A stretch of 43,167 nucleotides of DNA. Source: Azolla pinnata. Taxonomy: Eukaryota; Streptophyta; Polypodiopsida; Salviniales; Salviniaceae. This document shows, one piece after another, positions 32,215 to 43,167 of the stretch. Positions within the stretch are counted from its first letter, which is position 1. The number at the start of each line of letters is the position of its first letter. The stretch lies in assembly GCA_037176905.1 (NCBI GenBank), contig JBBBWG010005002.1, forward strand, positions 1-43,167, given 5' to 3'. The position numbers and the translations under genes are program-made. The notes beneath the pieces are model-generated. The model made no database searches and had not been told where the DNA came from. It saw only the letters and a program-made list of their open reading frames with translations.

Positions 32215-35200
32215 TCAAGAAAGAAAGTCAGCAAGAGAAGAAGAGGCAGATGAACTTGCCTTTTCAAGTGGCGTAGCATCAGGAGCTTTGCTTTCAGTAG
32301 CACTTAAATTATCAAAGGCTGAAATTTGCATAAGATCAGTGGATGCTGATGTCTGGATGAGATTCGGCTGTGAACTGCTCAATGAAAGCTGCGAAATTCC
32401 AGAAGAGAGCACTTGTTCGATGCTTGCTGCTGGTTGTGGTTGAGTAGCCAGAGCCTCTGGGATACTATTCATCATTGGGGCAGAAATACCATTTGAATAA
32501 TTTGGTACTAGATTAGTAGCAAGCTGTTGAATATCAGGGGAAGGAGCTGCCAATGGTTGTGTTGGTTGTGTTGGTTGTGTTGATGCAGTAAGTGAAATAG
32601 TGGATTGTATCTCTTCTTGCTTTGCAGTGGGACCTTCAAGTAACAATGGCTGACCAGATTGTACTCCATTAGGTTTCACTGCCATAGCTTTAGGGCCTTC
32701 TAGTAACAATGGCTGACCAGATTGTATTCCAGTGGACTTCATTGCATTAGATTTCAAAGGGGCAATGGCAGTGTTCCCAATCAAAATGTTGCCAGGAGGG
32801 ACAATCTCAATGAGTGGTTTCCGGTCCGTTGACGTGAGTTCTTTCAGGACTAGATCATCGGTTGACACCTGATTCGCGGACTGAGAAAAGGCTGGGCTGG
32901 ATTGCTTCAGCGGAACCAACCCACTATCCTTCTCGAGAATTTGATTCCACGATTGAAGAATGGTTTTCAACGTTGCTCTTCCATGTGCCTAAAACATGAC
33001 CAGAAATGTCAGTTACCCTGAGAACGAATTCTGACAAAACGTCGAGACGGACACATGGTGTTGTTAGAAATGATCAAAAAATAGGGAACATCGATTCTAA
33101 GAGCCAAAAGAGTTTTTGCATACATGTGCATGCATGGCAGCTTCAGGGTACATTCCTGTTTCTTGCCATGCTTTTTCTAGAAGAGAAGAATCGCCAAGTA
33201 GAGCTGCTCCGAGTGCACCTTCCCGGCCCTGACCAGCTGCAATCATTGTGTTCACTAGGACCTGGAAAAATCGAAATCGAATCTTATCAAGAACGAAAAG
33301 GCACTTCAAACACGAGCATCGACATGCTTGATCATATTATTAAACCAAGAAGACGCTAGCACAGGTTATTGCTAAAAATTAAGCTAAGAGAAGGGGACAA
33401 ACTTTGCTTCGGGTATCCCTTAACTATAGCTCATAAGTATCACACAAGTCCTAAATGAATGGCCAAACAATTTCAACACGTTCCCAGAAATGTTTGTCCA
33501 TAATCCGATAACTTTAGTTCTGTCAGTTCTTACTTGGCTCATCTCCATTATTAAACAGCTAATGCACTTATATGTTCATTCTTTCCTCAACTTCTTTAAT
33601 CATCCCCAGTTTTACTCTTTTGAACAGTTAAATTGTGGAGGAACCGTTAAACATAGAATTTAAAGCCATATTTTGGGGGAAAGGAGTCACATTCGGTGCA
33701 ATTTTCATTACAAAACAGCATGGGCTTACCCCTAAGCGTGTAAGCTCCCCGTGAGATGCCAATCTTAATGCCAAGCCACGAAGTTCTTGTGTCCGCAGAG
33801 CACCCTTTATTGCCCCAGCAGCAGCAAGCCTTCTAAGAGCTTCTTTCGCAATCTGCGACTGTGCTGTTGCATCAGCAGCATCAATCAGATCCAGGAATTC
33901 CTTTGCATATTTGATGATACCCTGTACAGCCTCAATGTTTTTCTCATCTATTGTTGGTGCTGACAATACTCCTTTTATACTACTTGGCACACCCGTTTCT
34001 TCTCCGATATTTCTGCTATTGCTAAGGGTCAGCAAGCTCTGGAGAGCCCTTTTCAGATCATTGCTTTGCATTGCAAGTTCAAATTCGAGTCTGTAATACA
34101 AACAGCATAGCATATAAATCAACGATTCGCATTAATTAAGATAGCAAATAAGTTTGAACAAGCACCTTTTGGAAATCCCTGGCAAATGCAAGGCCTCAGT
34201 TGCATAACCCATACCCAACAGAAACTGTGCCAGATCATCATGGTGCTCCCTACCCAACCGTGTTGCCCTGCAACAAACCTACGATGAGATGTTGCTTACA
34301 AACATTAATGTGCACCACCAAGTTGTAACAAAAACTTACCATTTCACAGCACTGATAGCATCACCATATGCTGCCAGGCATCTGCAACGAATTCCTGGAT
34401 GCCCTAAGGCAATAGCATGAGCTGTCATGTACCTACATTGATTCCAGCGCACTACAAGCATGAGCCCTCGCATATCCTCAAGGTTTTTGGAGATAGTAGG
34501 AATGACGTTTCAGTTAATGGGATTCTTTCAAGAGAAAGATGAACAATGAATGCTAGCTTAGAACTTCAAGGAATAACTATACCATATATGTATGTATGTA
34601 TGTATACATCCTGCAATAAAAATACAGATATACTTTCCATTCAAAAATTCAAAATATTTGACCAAATTTCTTGTAAGCCCTTGACTGCATGTATTTTGGT
34701 AGAAAGCCCTTGATGTATGACATGTCATCAATAAAACTGCTATTTAACGATAAGAGCGCGACAGGAACTCTTGCTTTTCCATTTCATCAATAGGAAAGAC
34801 AAATCAGTAATAATCAAGGTGCTCCAGAAAAATATTACACCTGACATAACTGAAAACGAAACTTGTAGAGAATCATTAATGTCTTCACAAAGAGACAACG
34901 TGGAATGCAATTCAGACATACACAACTAGCCAATAACAGCATCAAGTACATATAATTGAGCTTGGCATGACAAAAACTGATTAAAAATTTCAGATTTTTA
35001 CCTGTCAATCAGCCAAAGCACACCGTCTCTAACGCCAACCACCACAAGTGGCCCAACTGGGCGTTTTTGCTCCTGTGGCAAGCGGGCAATCGCCACAGAT
35101 ACACCCCCACCTGCAACTGCAACATCGGCACCTGGTTTCTTATCATCGGGCTCCTTAGGCAATCCTTCTACTTCAAGTCTTGGAAACCTAGGTGACATTA

Positions 35201-38200
35201 TAATAGGAGGTATCGTTGGAGCATGTTGGAAGGAAGCTAACCGAACCACCTGCAAGTACAAACTACAATTCATGATAACTATTTGAAGATATATTTTTTC
35301 TTTTTAGACTAATAGATCATCTGGCCTCTTAAAGACTATTAGTCCATACCTGTAGCATTGGCGGCCTTAATGGTATTCTCTCTGGCGGTTTCAGTTGTGC
35401 AGGTTGATCTACTGTTATCAAGGCCAATTCACCATGCTCTGCAACAGATTTAGCTTGTGATTCTTTAGTTTTCATTTCTTCTTTTTTCCTCTTTCTTTCC
35501 AGGTCTATAGCAGTAATCCCAGCGTCTACAAACACACACCTATGAAAGCATATGGACAAAATGAGTATTGTCAATATTGAAAAGATAGGTTTAACCAGAA
35601 CAGCTTACATAAGTCCGCTATTTCTAACCCCAGACAAAATCAAGAGATTCCTTTGCAATCAGCAAATGTTTCATTCCTATGATCATGCCATGACACTTTC
35701 AACATCCACTATCACATAATTCCTTGTACATAGCCTCGCTGAGATCTTATTAGTTATATCTATTTTATTTTATTTTATTTTTAAGAAATGGAAACACTTA
35801 AAGATAAATTTTCTTGTTTGGTCTTACAGGCCTCTTAAAAGACCTTAATATTACTTTCTTTCTTCCTAGATTCTACTCATGCAAACAAGAATATCAGTTA
35901 CAATATTCTCCAATATAAATTATACATAAATAACTATTCCACATTACAAGTCTAAATAACCAATCACAATTTACACTATAGTGTGATTGAGCTAGTAGAT
36001 TACTCTATTGTTGTTAAAGTTGCCAAGAATAGCTGGCGACGGTGCCATACACCACCCGTAGATCCAGCAATCGCAACATTCCCCAAGTAACGATATTGTG
36101 GCCGCAGGGAAGAAATAACAACATAATGTGGGTATGCAAAAGCACAGTACTCAACAGTATCATCCCATGCAGTCCACTCTGGTTGAGGTAATAAAGCACC
36201 AATTGGCTTGAATGTCTCCCAACTGACAAAAGAAAAAGCCATAGACTGTCTAAAACAGGTCTACAATAGCTGACCTATGGAGACAAGATCGCCAGCATAA
36301 ACGATCATCTAAACTGTTGCAGAAAATCTGCTTGTACCTGTAAAGCTGAAAGTTTGAAGGTGACTCAGCCTTGGTATTGTCATCGAGTTCTGGGGCAACA
36401 CCAGATATTCCAACTGATGTTGCACTTGGAAAACTTAAGCGCCTAGGGAATTTATACGCCACCCCAAGAAGGGCCCCTCCCTGGAGTCCTATTACCTGTA
36501 TCAACGGTTCACATAATCATTGATACATCACAGCACATACATTGATCATACTTTACTCATCACGTACTCAGCATCATGGTTGTATATACATGGATAGCAT
36601 CTTATGTGTATATCTGCCATAGGGTAAAATCCACATTGATGGGCTATGCCCTCCTAGAATATCTTCAACGCGCAGATTGGAACAAGCAAAAAAATCGCAA
36701 ATCCCAAGTTCTGGGTTATGTACCCAAATGCCATAGCTCAGCCCACAAAAGAACAAAAAGAAGGGGCAAATCAACCATATAACTGCAAGAATAGTGTGCA
36801 TTTGTTCTTTTGGGGATTGGAAATTGTTTTTAAATGGGTATTTTAAAGTTATTAATATATTCAGAAAAAAAATCTTAGAATTACCGGCTCAGCTCTCCCT
36901 TCAATAGCGCGAGTTAATTGATTGGCACTTCCATCATCTAGAATGATCCGAATTTGCACTGTGGCCGATGTAGCTGCATTGGCAGCAGCAGCTGCTGCTG
37001 CTGCAGCCTGTGCAGCAGCTTCTTTTGCTTTCCTACCTTTTGTAACTGGAGGCAATCTAGGTGCTAGAGTCGTTTCAAGTAATGCATAACGCTCTTTGCA
37101 AGTGTCCCATGCGAAGTACTTTGCGGATCCAGAATCGACTATAGACCAATCTGCTACTTTATAGATAGTAAAATGTGGTATTTCTGGCCACACCACAGCC
37201 ACATACCTAAATTTTGATTCATCATTCGTAAGTAAATGAGATTGGGTGTTAATAAAAGAAAAGGGATGCTTATAAACACAAATGAAAGAAAGAGGACCCA
37301 CTTGCCAGATTTGCTCACTGAAAGATGAGCATAGACATCATATGGCACATTGCCAATATGTTTTTTGCTTTGCTTCACTTGCATGTGTGATGCCTCTGAT
37401 GAGTCGTGTCTGGGACGTGCTGTATCAACTACTGGCCCTGTGTTTGCTGCATTTAAGTTGAGTGGTGCTGAAAGCTGGAAAGAAAGAAGCCGTATCTCCT
37501 TATCCACGAGAAAAACTGCAGTGTGTTCCTTGCTTGTAGCTGGGGTTGGAAGTGCAACAGCAGGTGGAAGAGCCTTAGCATCAAACTCACTCAGGATCAC
37601 ACCATAGTTTGTCCCACTGGCAACAATATGTGGTTGCAGGGGATGAACTACCATGCAATAGCACTGCGAGCACACAAAGCACTAAGAAAGTGAGAAATTT
37701 ATCACTAGCTAAGAGTAACACTATTTTGAGCATAAACACTATTAAATTTATGATTATTAAACCAGAGAACACTTACTACTCTCCCACAGCATAAACTGTT
37801 ATGAAAAGTGAAAGTTGGACATTTTGTAGTAAAACAAATATGCCATGCTAATTAGTTTAGATACCTTCAACTTCTTGTTTGGGATGAGAGTACTCGCAGA
37901 TATTTGTGATGATAAATCACAAAAAGGTCTTGTGATGGCACTATATGCTGATTGCTGGATGGACCTGAATTACACAGTTTCAAAAGATGTAAAATAACCA
38001 TTCTGATCACGGAAGTTATCCATCTCAAACGTTACTTCTAAATCAATCTCATTTACCAGATATTGGAGTCTTTCACACATACAAGGATGTCAAGAGCTGG
38101 AGCTCGTGGATGACACCAAGATGCTACACTATGGCATGCGAGCTTGGCAACAGGTTTTATCCGTTTCAATTCCTGGACACAATAAGTTAAATAATCATAA

Positions 38201-41200
38201 TGGTGTGATTACATTAATAATGGTCCATCTGCTCTTATCGTGAAAACTAGTACCTTGAAGGAGATTGTATCCCAGATTGCGAGGGTCTTATCTGCACCTA
38301 TTGTGATAAGCTGTGGTGCACCTCCAAGAACTCTGGCTAGCTCAATGGCATATACACCTCCATCATGGGCCTTTGAGAATTGACATAGTTTTTAATTGAA
38401 AAGACATAGTTTAGCCATCAAGATCCAATCATATCAAGAGATAATAGTACATAAAAAACTGAATTCCATCACCAGGAAGTATTCTATTTACAATTCATAA
38501 CCAATACCTTGACGGTCTGCTTTGGAGAAATCTCACGCAACTCCTGCAATTTCTCTGCTGTCCAGAGAACCAGTAGACCATCACTCCCTCCAGATATAAG
38601 AAGTGACTTTATATGTCAATTCAAACTTAAGATAAGTAAGATGGAACTGCATAAACTTCACATTTACTATCACGTGCCTAATGCACTTATTGTAATGGTG
38701 TTTGAGATCTCCAAGAACGTTAGGCAGTTGCAGTGAATACACAGACGCTATTGTACACTTCTATATGGTACATTGTGATAGCCAACAGGCAAATAGCATA
38801 TGTAGGATCAGCAATAGAATCTATGTGCACCATGCAAAAACGCACATTTGAGGTTTCAAACATTCCCAGATGTATGAAACAGAGATTTGAATAAAACCTG
38901 CCTAAATTTATCAAACAATACTATGTATATATGTACTGGGATTACCTCGCCAGAGGAAGATAAGAATGTCGTCAAGTATGTTACACTTCCTTTATGGCCC
39001 CCAACATACTTGCGTACAAGCTGCATAAGTATAGGTTCCGAAGTCATGACACTTGTTATGGCAGACCATCTGTGTAGGAATAAGAATTACAATAAATACC
39101 TGCCATGTCGCCAAGGATAGGACTCGGATTACCCCATCAGAGCCCCCGAAAGCAATCCATGGACCATCTGCTGTTGTTGATGACCGACTAAGGAACTCCA
39201 TGCTGGTAATTGAGAAAGATTCAAATATATTTTTATTAGAGCTAATCATCACGTTTTCAACATTCTCAATACAGTGCAGATATGGAGCAATGCTCTGTTC
39301 AAATGCAGAATCCATATAGGTATTTAGATACCATTCATATACTCTTTACTTACGTCATCAATGAGTGGGAATGATCACAGAGTCAAGAAAGAAATTTCAA
39401 TCAAATACTACATCACATATCATGATGTAGAGCTCAATCATTCACATATGAAAACACTACTTTGGGACATCCCTACAATGTAGATTCATGAGAAAAGTAG
39501 TGCAGGTGCCTATCACATACTGAGGTCCAATGGGAGAACTTAAAAAGTAATTAGTTACCTAGTTATTTGAATGTTAGTTAGGACATTCGATACACTGAGA
39601 TCATGTGATCAAGATACAGAAAAACCAACAAACGAAATTATGTGTAGCTTGTGTTGTATATATGCATCAGATTCTCCGAGGAGATAACCATAAACCAGAA
39701 AATCAGTTTCTGTAAATAACTTTGTTCTTTGTTGTGCTGGAGTGACAAAAAGATAAGCCTCCAAAAAACTAGTTTTGATTAATGAAGAGAGAAATTTGAA
39801 AATTTGCATGACTATGACAAAAAAGTAAATATAAATATTCGTACATGACTTGAATTGATTTATGTACGCAATCAAACCTACTCTATGGGGGCTGAATATT
39901 TTTGCAATATTCTGGTGATTCTATAGAGTATTGTTGGCATGAAAGATGCATGGCAATACTTGAAAGTTACACTCAGATGAGCACAGATGTGAATTGACAC
40001 AATGCTTTGTTCAACTTTATACAATGGTGTAACCGTACCAGAGTGGTGATTTGTTGTCTAGCATCTGTTTTGGGACATCTCGAGAACGCATTGTCACCAT
40101 ATCAAGAAATATAACCTTGTTCTCACAGCATATAACCAGAAAATGTCTTCCACGGAGAGCCTGGTAAGGTCCTCCAATAGAAGAAAATTGCTGGTTGACA
40201 ACAGGAGCTTCAGCTGCCGCATTGCGATTGATCCATGAATGCCAAAAACGAACATCTTCATCGTAGAATTTGATCTGTTTAACACTTTACAATTTAGAAG
40301 GGAGTGTTTTGTTAGTAACAATTGTAACAGTCAAAGATATATAGAATCCTATATATGCATTGAGTTCATCATATATAGAATAAATGGATGAACAGACCTT
40401 CCCCCTGGAATTGCCTCAGTGATTTTCGACTTTGAATCTGGAACAAGCAAGAAAACATGTTTGCAATATAGTTAAAAGAAGACATTGACCTAAAAGAAAG
40501 AATGATTTCTCAGACAGATTTCAACTTTTTTCATAGGTCCACACATAAGAACAAAATTTTAAATGAGTGGTTGCTAAAGCTACAGCAGAAGGAAGAGACA
40601 GGTAAAGAAGACAAGCAATCTCTTTCTAATACTAAAAATGCCTTATGAGTCCAAAAAAGAACTTATACAACTTAAAGTTTCACTGTTCGCCGAGAACAAC
40701 AAAAAAATCTAATTATAGCTAAATGTAAGATGCTAAAGCATCTTGATAGCTAAGTCACCCTGGAGCTTCTACTCCAAAATATCTCCACACGGGCCAACCC
40801 AAGATGGAGAGATCTCTAAATCGAGAGAACCATCTTTATTTCCCGGTAATAATGAGCTTTTTCTGTCAGTGACAAGGGTGATGAGGCACAACAAGTTGAT
40901 ATTGCCCCATCTATCATAATCCATCTCAGCTGTCCACGTCGAAACCCAATTTGTGCCACCACCGATCCAATCGAGGCATGGGAAGGATTGACGCGGCTGG
41001 ACAATGTTGTGATAATTTTTTGCTGGTCCTTCAAAAACCACTCTCCATGTTTCACAATAGTGAGAACATTCCCATGCAGTGTTGGTTGTATTGCACTATC
41101 TTACTGTGGACTAAATCCTTGTGTGAATAGTCAGTCGTTAATAACAGCACAATGTTAAACATAGCACTCTTCGGATTCCAACTCTCAATGCAAATTTGTA

Positions 41201-42893
41201 TGATCCAATCTATGGCGTGCATTATATGCTTATCTCAATGTTCCTTGTGCATATGAAGAGATGCTGAACTGTAAGAAGGATTGATGACAAAGCCATCAGG
41301 TGAAACGAGTAAAGAGATTTCATGTAGAGGGGCATCCGAGATACAAGATTGACCCAGATTATGTCATAATCAGTTTAACATTATCAATTTGATGTGAATC
41401 TAATTCCACATTGTTTATATTCAGGTGCAGGAAATTCGAGCTATGCCAGAGCGAAGTAAGGTGCATTGCCACGTGACTAACTCCATTCTTGTATTTCAGC
41501 TTACCGGATAAGATTTATCTTTGGGTTCAACCATAAACATTTACATTGGCATCTACAAAATGCCAGGCAGGAAAAAAAAAAGATATAGAAGTGGAGAAAG
41601 AAAATGGTATACTTAGACAAAAGAGACGGTTTTCTCTGATTCTCAGATCTCTGAAATCATAATTCACTCACTAATCTCGGCCAATTCTTCTTCATATCTA
41701 ACGCTTAGATGTATTGAAGATATTCAGTTCCTCAACTACAGGCAGCAAAACTACTTCCATAAATGATCACATGCAATTCCACCCTTCAGTGTACTCCTAC
41801 ACCAGCGATGTAACTTGGAAGGCATTGTGGATTACATCTTATTAAGGTTCCCAGCCCAATTCCTTCATAACCTGTGATCCATCCGCACACTCAAAATGCA
41901 TGATCATATAATTGGAGGCAAGGTAAGTAAATCAATACGTTGGGAAGGAAGTAGCTCCTGTATATCATTCCTCTCTGCAGCTGAGAGAAATAAAAAAATG
42001 GAAATTCTCCATGACATGGTCAAAAAAGGAGGAGATTTCTGTGAATTTGTGAGAAATGGAAGATCTCCTTCCGTATACTCTTACTACCATGGTACAGCTT
42101 GAAAGGCACGGTGTATATACATCTTATCAAAGTTACAGACCAAACTTGTCATGAGCTATATTAGATCTGCACCGCTTAATTTTCCAGAGAAACAAGACAC
42201 AATGAATACAGTGAAAAGAAATGGAACTTTTGCATATCGTCCCTCGACTGCAACAGATCTTGTATAATTGACAGAAAGCAGAAAAGGGAACATTTCCGTG
42301 AAATTGCATAATATCGAGATAGATGAATGTGCGATGGGTTTAACGGCTTCCTCGAATTTTGAAAAAGATTCCAACTGAACGTTAAAACAGAATGATGCAG
42401 ACCTACAGAAGAGAGAAAGGCAAAGAATCTTCAAACATTACTGAAGCAGAAAAACAGAAAAAAGGAGAACATACCTGGCTCTCCCTCTGCAAGCTTCTGC
42501 AATTTGGCACCCACTAATCTTCTGGTATCGACACCTCCAGCGTTGAGCTCGTATACTACCTGAGATCGGTGGAAAAGCAAATACGGGCCGAATCTCAGAC
42601 GAAATCGGTGGAAAAGAGAGAGAGTGTTTCTCGCTTGAGCGATTCAGATGCTCGGAGAAAAGACGACAGATCCGAAGAGAGACGGACTGTGGACGATCGC
42701 CAGGACGCCGGGGATGTAAACACGAAAGGGATGGAGAGAGGGAGAGAGAATCAGAGAATACCTGTCGATGCTCCCAGTCCCAGACGACGACATTGTCGGA
42801 GAAATCTGCGGAGGCGAGCCATGGATAGGTCGGGTGGAGCTCGAGGCGGACGATCTTGTCGTTGGAAGGGCGGAAGCCTCTGGATCTGAGCAT
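32215..42893 (-). CDS. TWD40-2: TWD40-2, TPLATE complex subunit; 21 coding exons
   Basis: Minus-strand exons in order: 42893-42762, 42559-42475, 40437-40398, 40284-40039, 39202-39100, 39020-38946, 38606-38508, 38370-38254, 38172-38057, 37964-37865, 37663-37302, 37206-36885, 36495-36338, 36222-36004, 35539-35350, 35249-35002, 34432-34340, 34267-34166, 34090-33730, 33261-33124, 32988-32215. All are GT-AG, phases close and the product is 1359 residues (Arabidopsis At5g24710 is about 1380). It aligns along its whole length with At5g24710, from MLRSRGFRPSNDKIVRLELH through WLASADFSDNVVVWDWEHRQ to the Ser/Gln-rich tail. The protein is a subunit of the plant TPLATE complex, which acts with AP2 in clathrin-mediated endocytosis. 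It has WD40 repeats in the N-terminal third (GGSDGVIRVLS, GGSDGLLVLW, GADKTLAIWD), a poly-Ala run and KEA coil in exon 12, a charged helix in exon 15, an alpha-solenoid in exons 16-20, and a disordered tail in exon 21. Confidence 0.95.
32630..32745 (-). repeat. In-frame 63-bp duplication in the TWD40-2 tail
   Basis: The plus-strand string AATGGCTGACCAGATTGTA begins at 32645 and 32708, 63 bases apart. On the coding strand this repeats GxQSGQPLLLEGP in the disordered C-terminal tail (exon 21), a 21-residue step that keeps the frame. Confidence 0.92.
40438..42474 (-). other. TWD40-2 intron 2 (2.0 kb) with an unrecognised open frame and diverged repeats
   Basis: This is by far the longest intron of the gene. 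It contains a minus-strand frame of 90 codons (40769-41041) with a Trp-rich stretch (LDWIGGGTNWVSTW) that reads like real protein, but I cannot assign it to a family. A diverged direct repeat of about 75 bases lies at about 41790-41865 and 42066-42140 (GTGTACTCCTAC... against CGTATACTCTTAC...). These may be relics of an old insertion. Confidence 0.4.
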
Positions 42894-43167
42894 GGCGGAT
42901 CCTCTTCAGTTCTGCCTTCCTTCCTTCCTTCCTTCCTTCCTTCCTTCCTTCCTTCTGCTTCTTCTACTTCTTCCTTCCTCCTGCTTCTCCTGCTTCTGCT
43001 CCTTCTTCCTTCCTCCTGCTTCTCCTGCTTCTGCTTCTTCTCCTTCCTGCTTCTCCTGCTTCTTCTTCTTCTTCTTCCTGCTTCTTCTCCTTCTTCTTCC
43101 TGCTTCTTCTCCTTCTTCCTTCCTCCTGCTTCTGCTTCTGCTTCTGCTCTTCTTCTTCTTCTTCTTC
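42894..43167 (-). promoter_or_regulatory. Upstream region of TWD40-2, pyrimidine-rich on the plus strand
   Basis: Directly before the TWD40-2 start codon the plus strand is a run of CCTT (about 42910-42953) followed by CTTCTTC, CTGCTT and CTCCTG units to the window end. Read in the gene's direction it is a purine-rich GAAG/GAGCAG tract. No TATA box is visible. It is probably leader and core promoter. Confidence 0.5.

Overview
This is a window of plant nuclear DNA. The protein-coding genes are spliced with GT-AG introns. They include an allene oxide cyclase (jasmonate/OPDA pathway), a plant-type autoinhibited Ca2+-ATPase and a subunit of the plant TPLATE endocytic complex. A short interstitial array of the plant telomere unit CCCTAAA is also present. 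The TPR gene is GC-rich and intronless in the visible part, while the spacers are AT-rich and full of microsatellites and minisatellites. Together with divergent loops in the allene oxide cyclase, this suggests a non-seed land plant (bryophyte or lycophyte grade). That placement is an inference and I could not fix the species.

Layout. 1-2232 (+): the 3' part of a calcium-binding TPR protein gene like Arabidopsis At1g05150/At2g32450; its EF-hand end lies off the window. 2.2-12.8 kb: a gene-poor spacer. It holds a 29-bp minisatellite, a 42-bp array of AAACCCTAA (telo-box-like) units, a possible LTR-type fossil around these arrays, a 120-bp triplication and a minus-strand LTR/primer-binding-site remnant. 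12.8-15.7 kb (+): an allene oxide cyclase gene of 4 coding exons, with a TATA box, a leader made of about twenty TTCGCCCAC repeats, and a first intron filled by a TGTA/TGCA microsatellite. 15.7-22.5 kb: a spacer with a decayed MULE-like transposase, a family of three ~80-bp repeats in mixed orientation, a 100-N assembly gap whose two flanks are identical, and a 28-bp GA-rich minisatellite. 23.2-31.0 kb (+): a type IIB Ca2+-ATPase of 7 coding exons. 32.2-42.9 kb (-): the complete TWD40-2 gene of the TPLATE complex, 21 coding exons, convergent with the Ca2+-ATPase. 42.9-43.2 kb: the pyrimidine-rich upstream region of that gene.

The four genes do not form an operon-like unit. They are independent housekeeping or signalling genes: Ca2+ sensing with a TPR scaffold, oxylipin synthesis in the plastid, Ca2+ export from the cytosol, and clathrin-mediated endocytosis. 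All exon models were read by eye from conserved protein sequence, splice dinucleotides and phase. Each of the three spliced models closes exactly in frame (315, 1036 and 1359 residues).

I found no convincing new multi-gene system. The best leads are an extra C-terminal hydrophobic segment on the Ca2+-ATPase, the repeat-built leader, intron and exon end of the allene oxide cyclase gene, and an assembly gap that is probably not a real gap.
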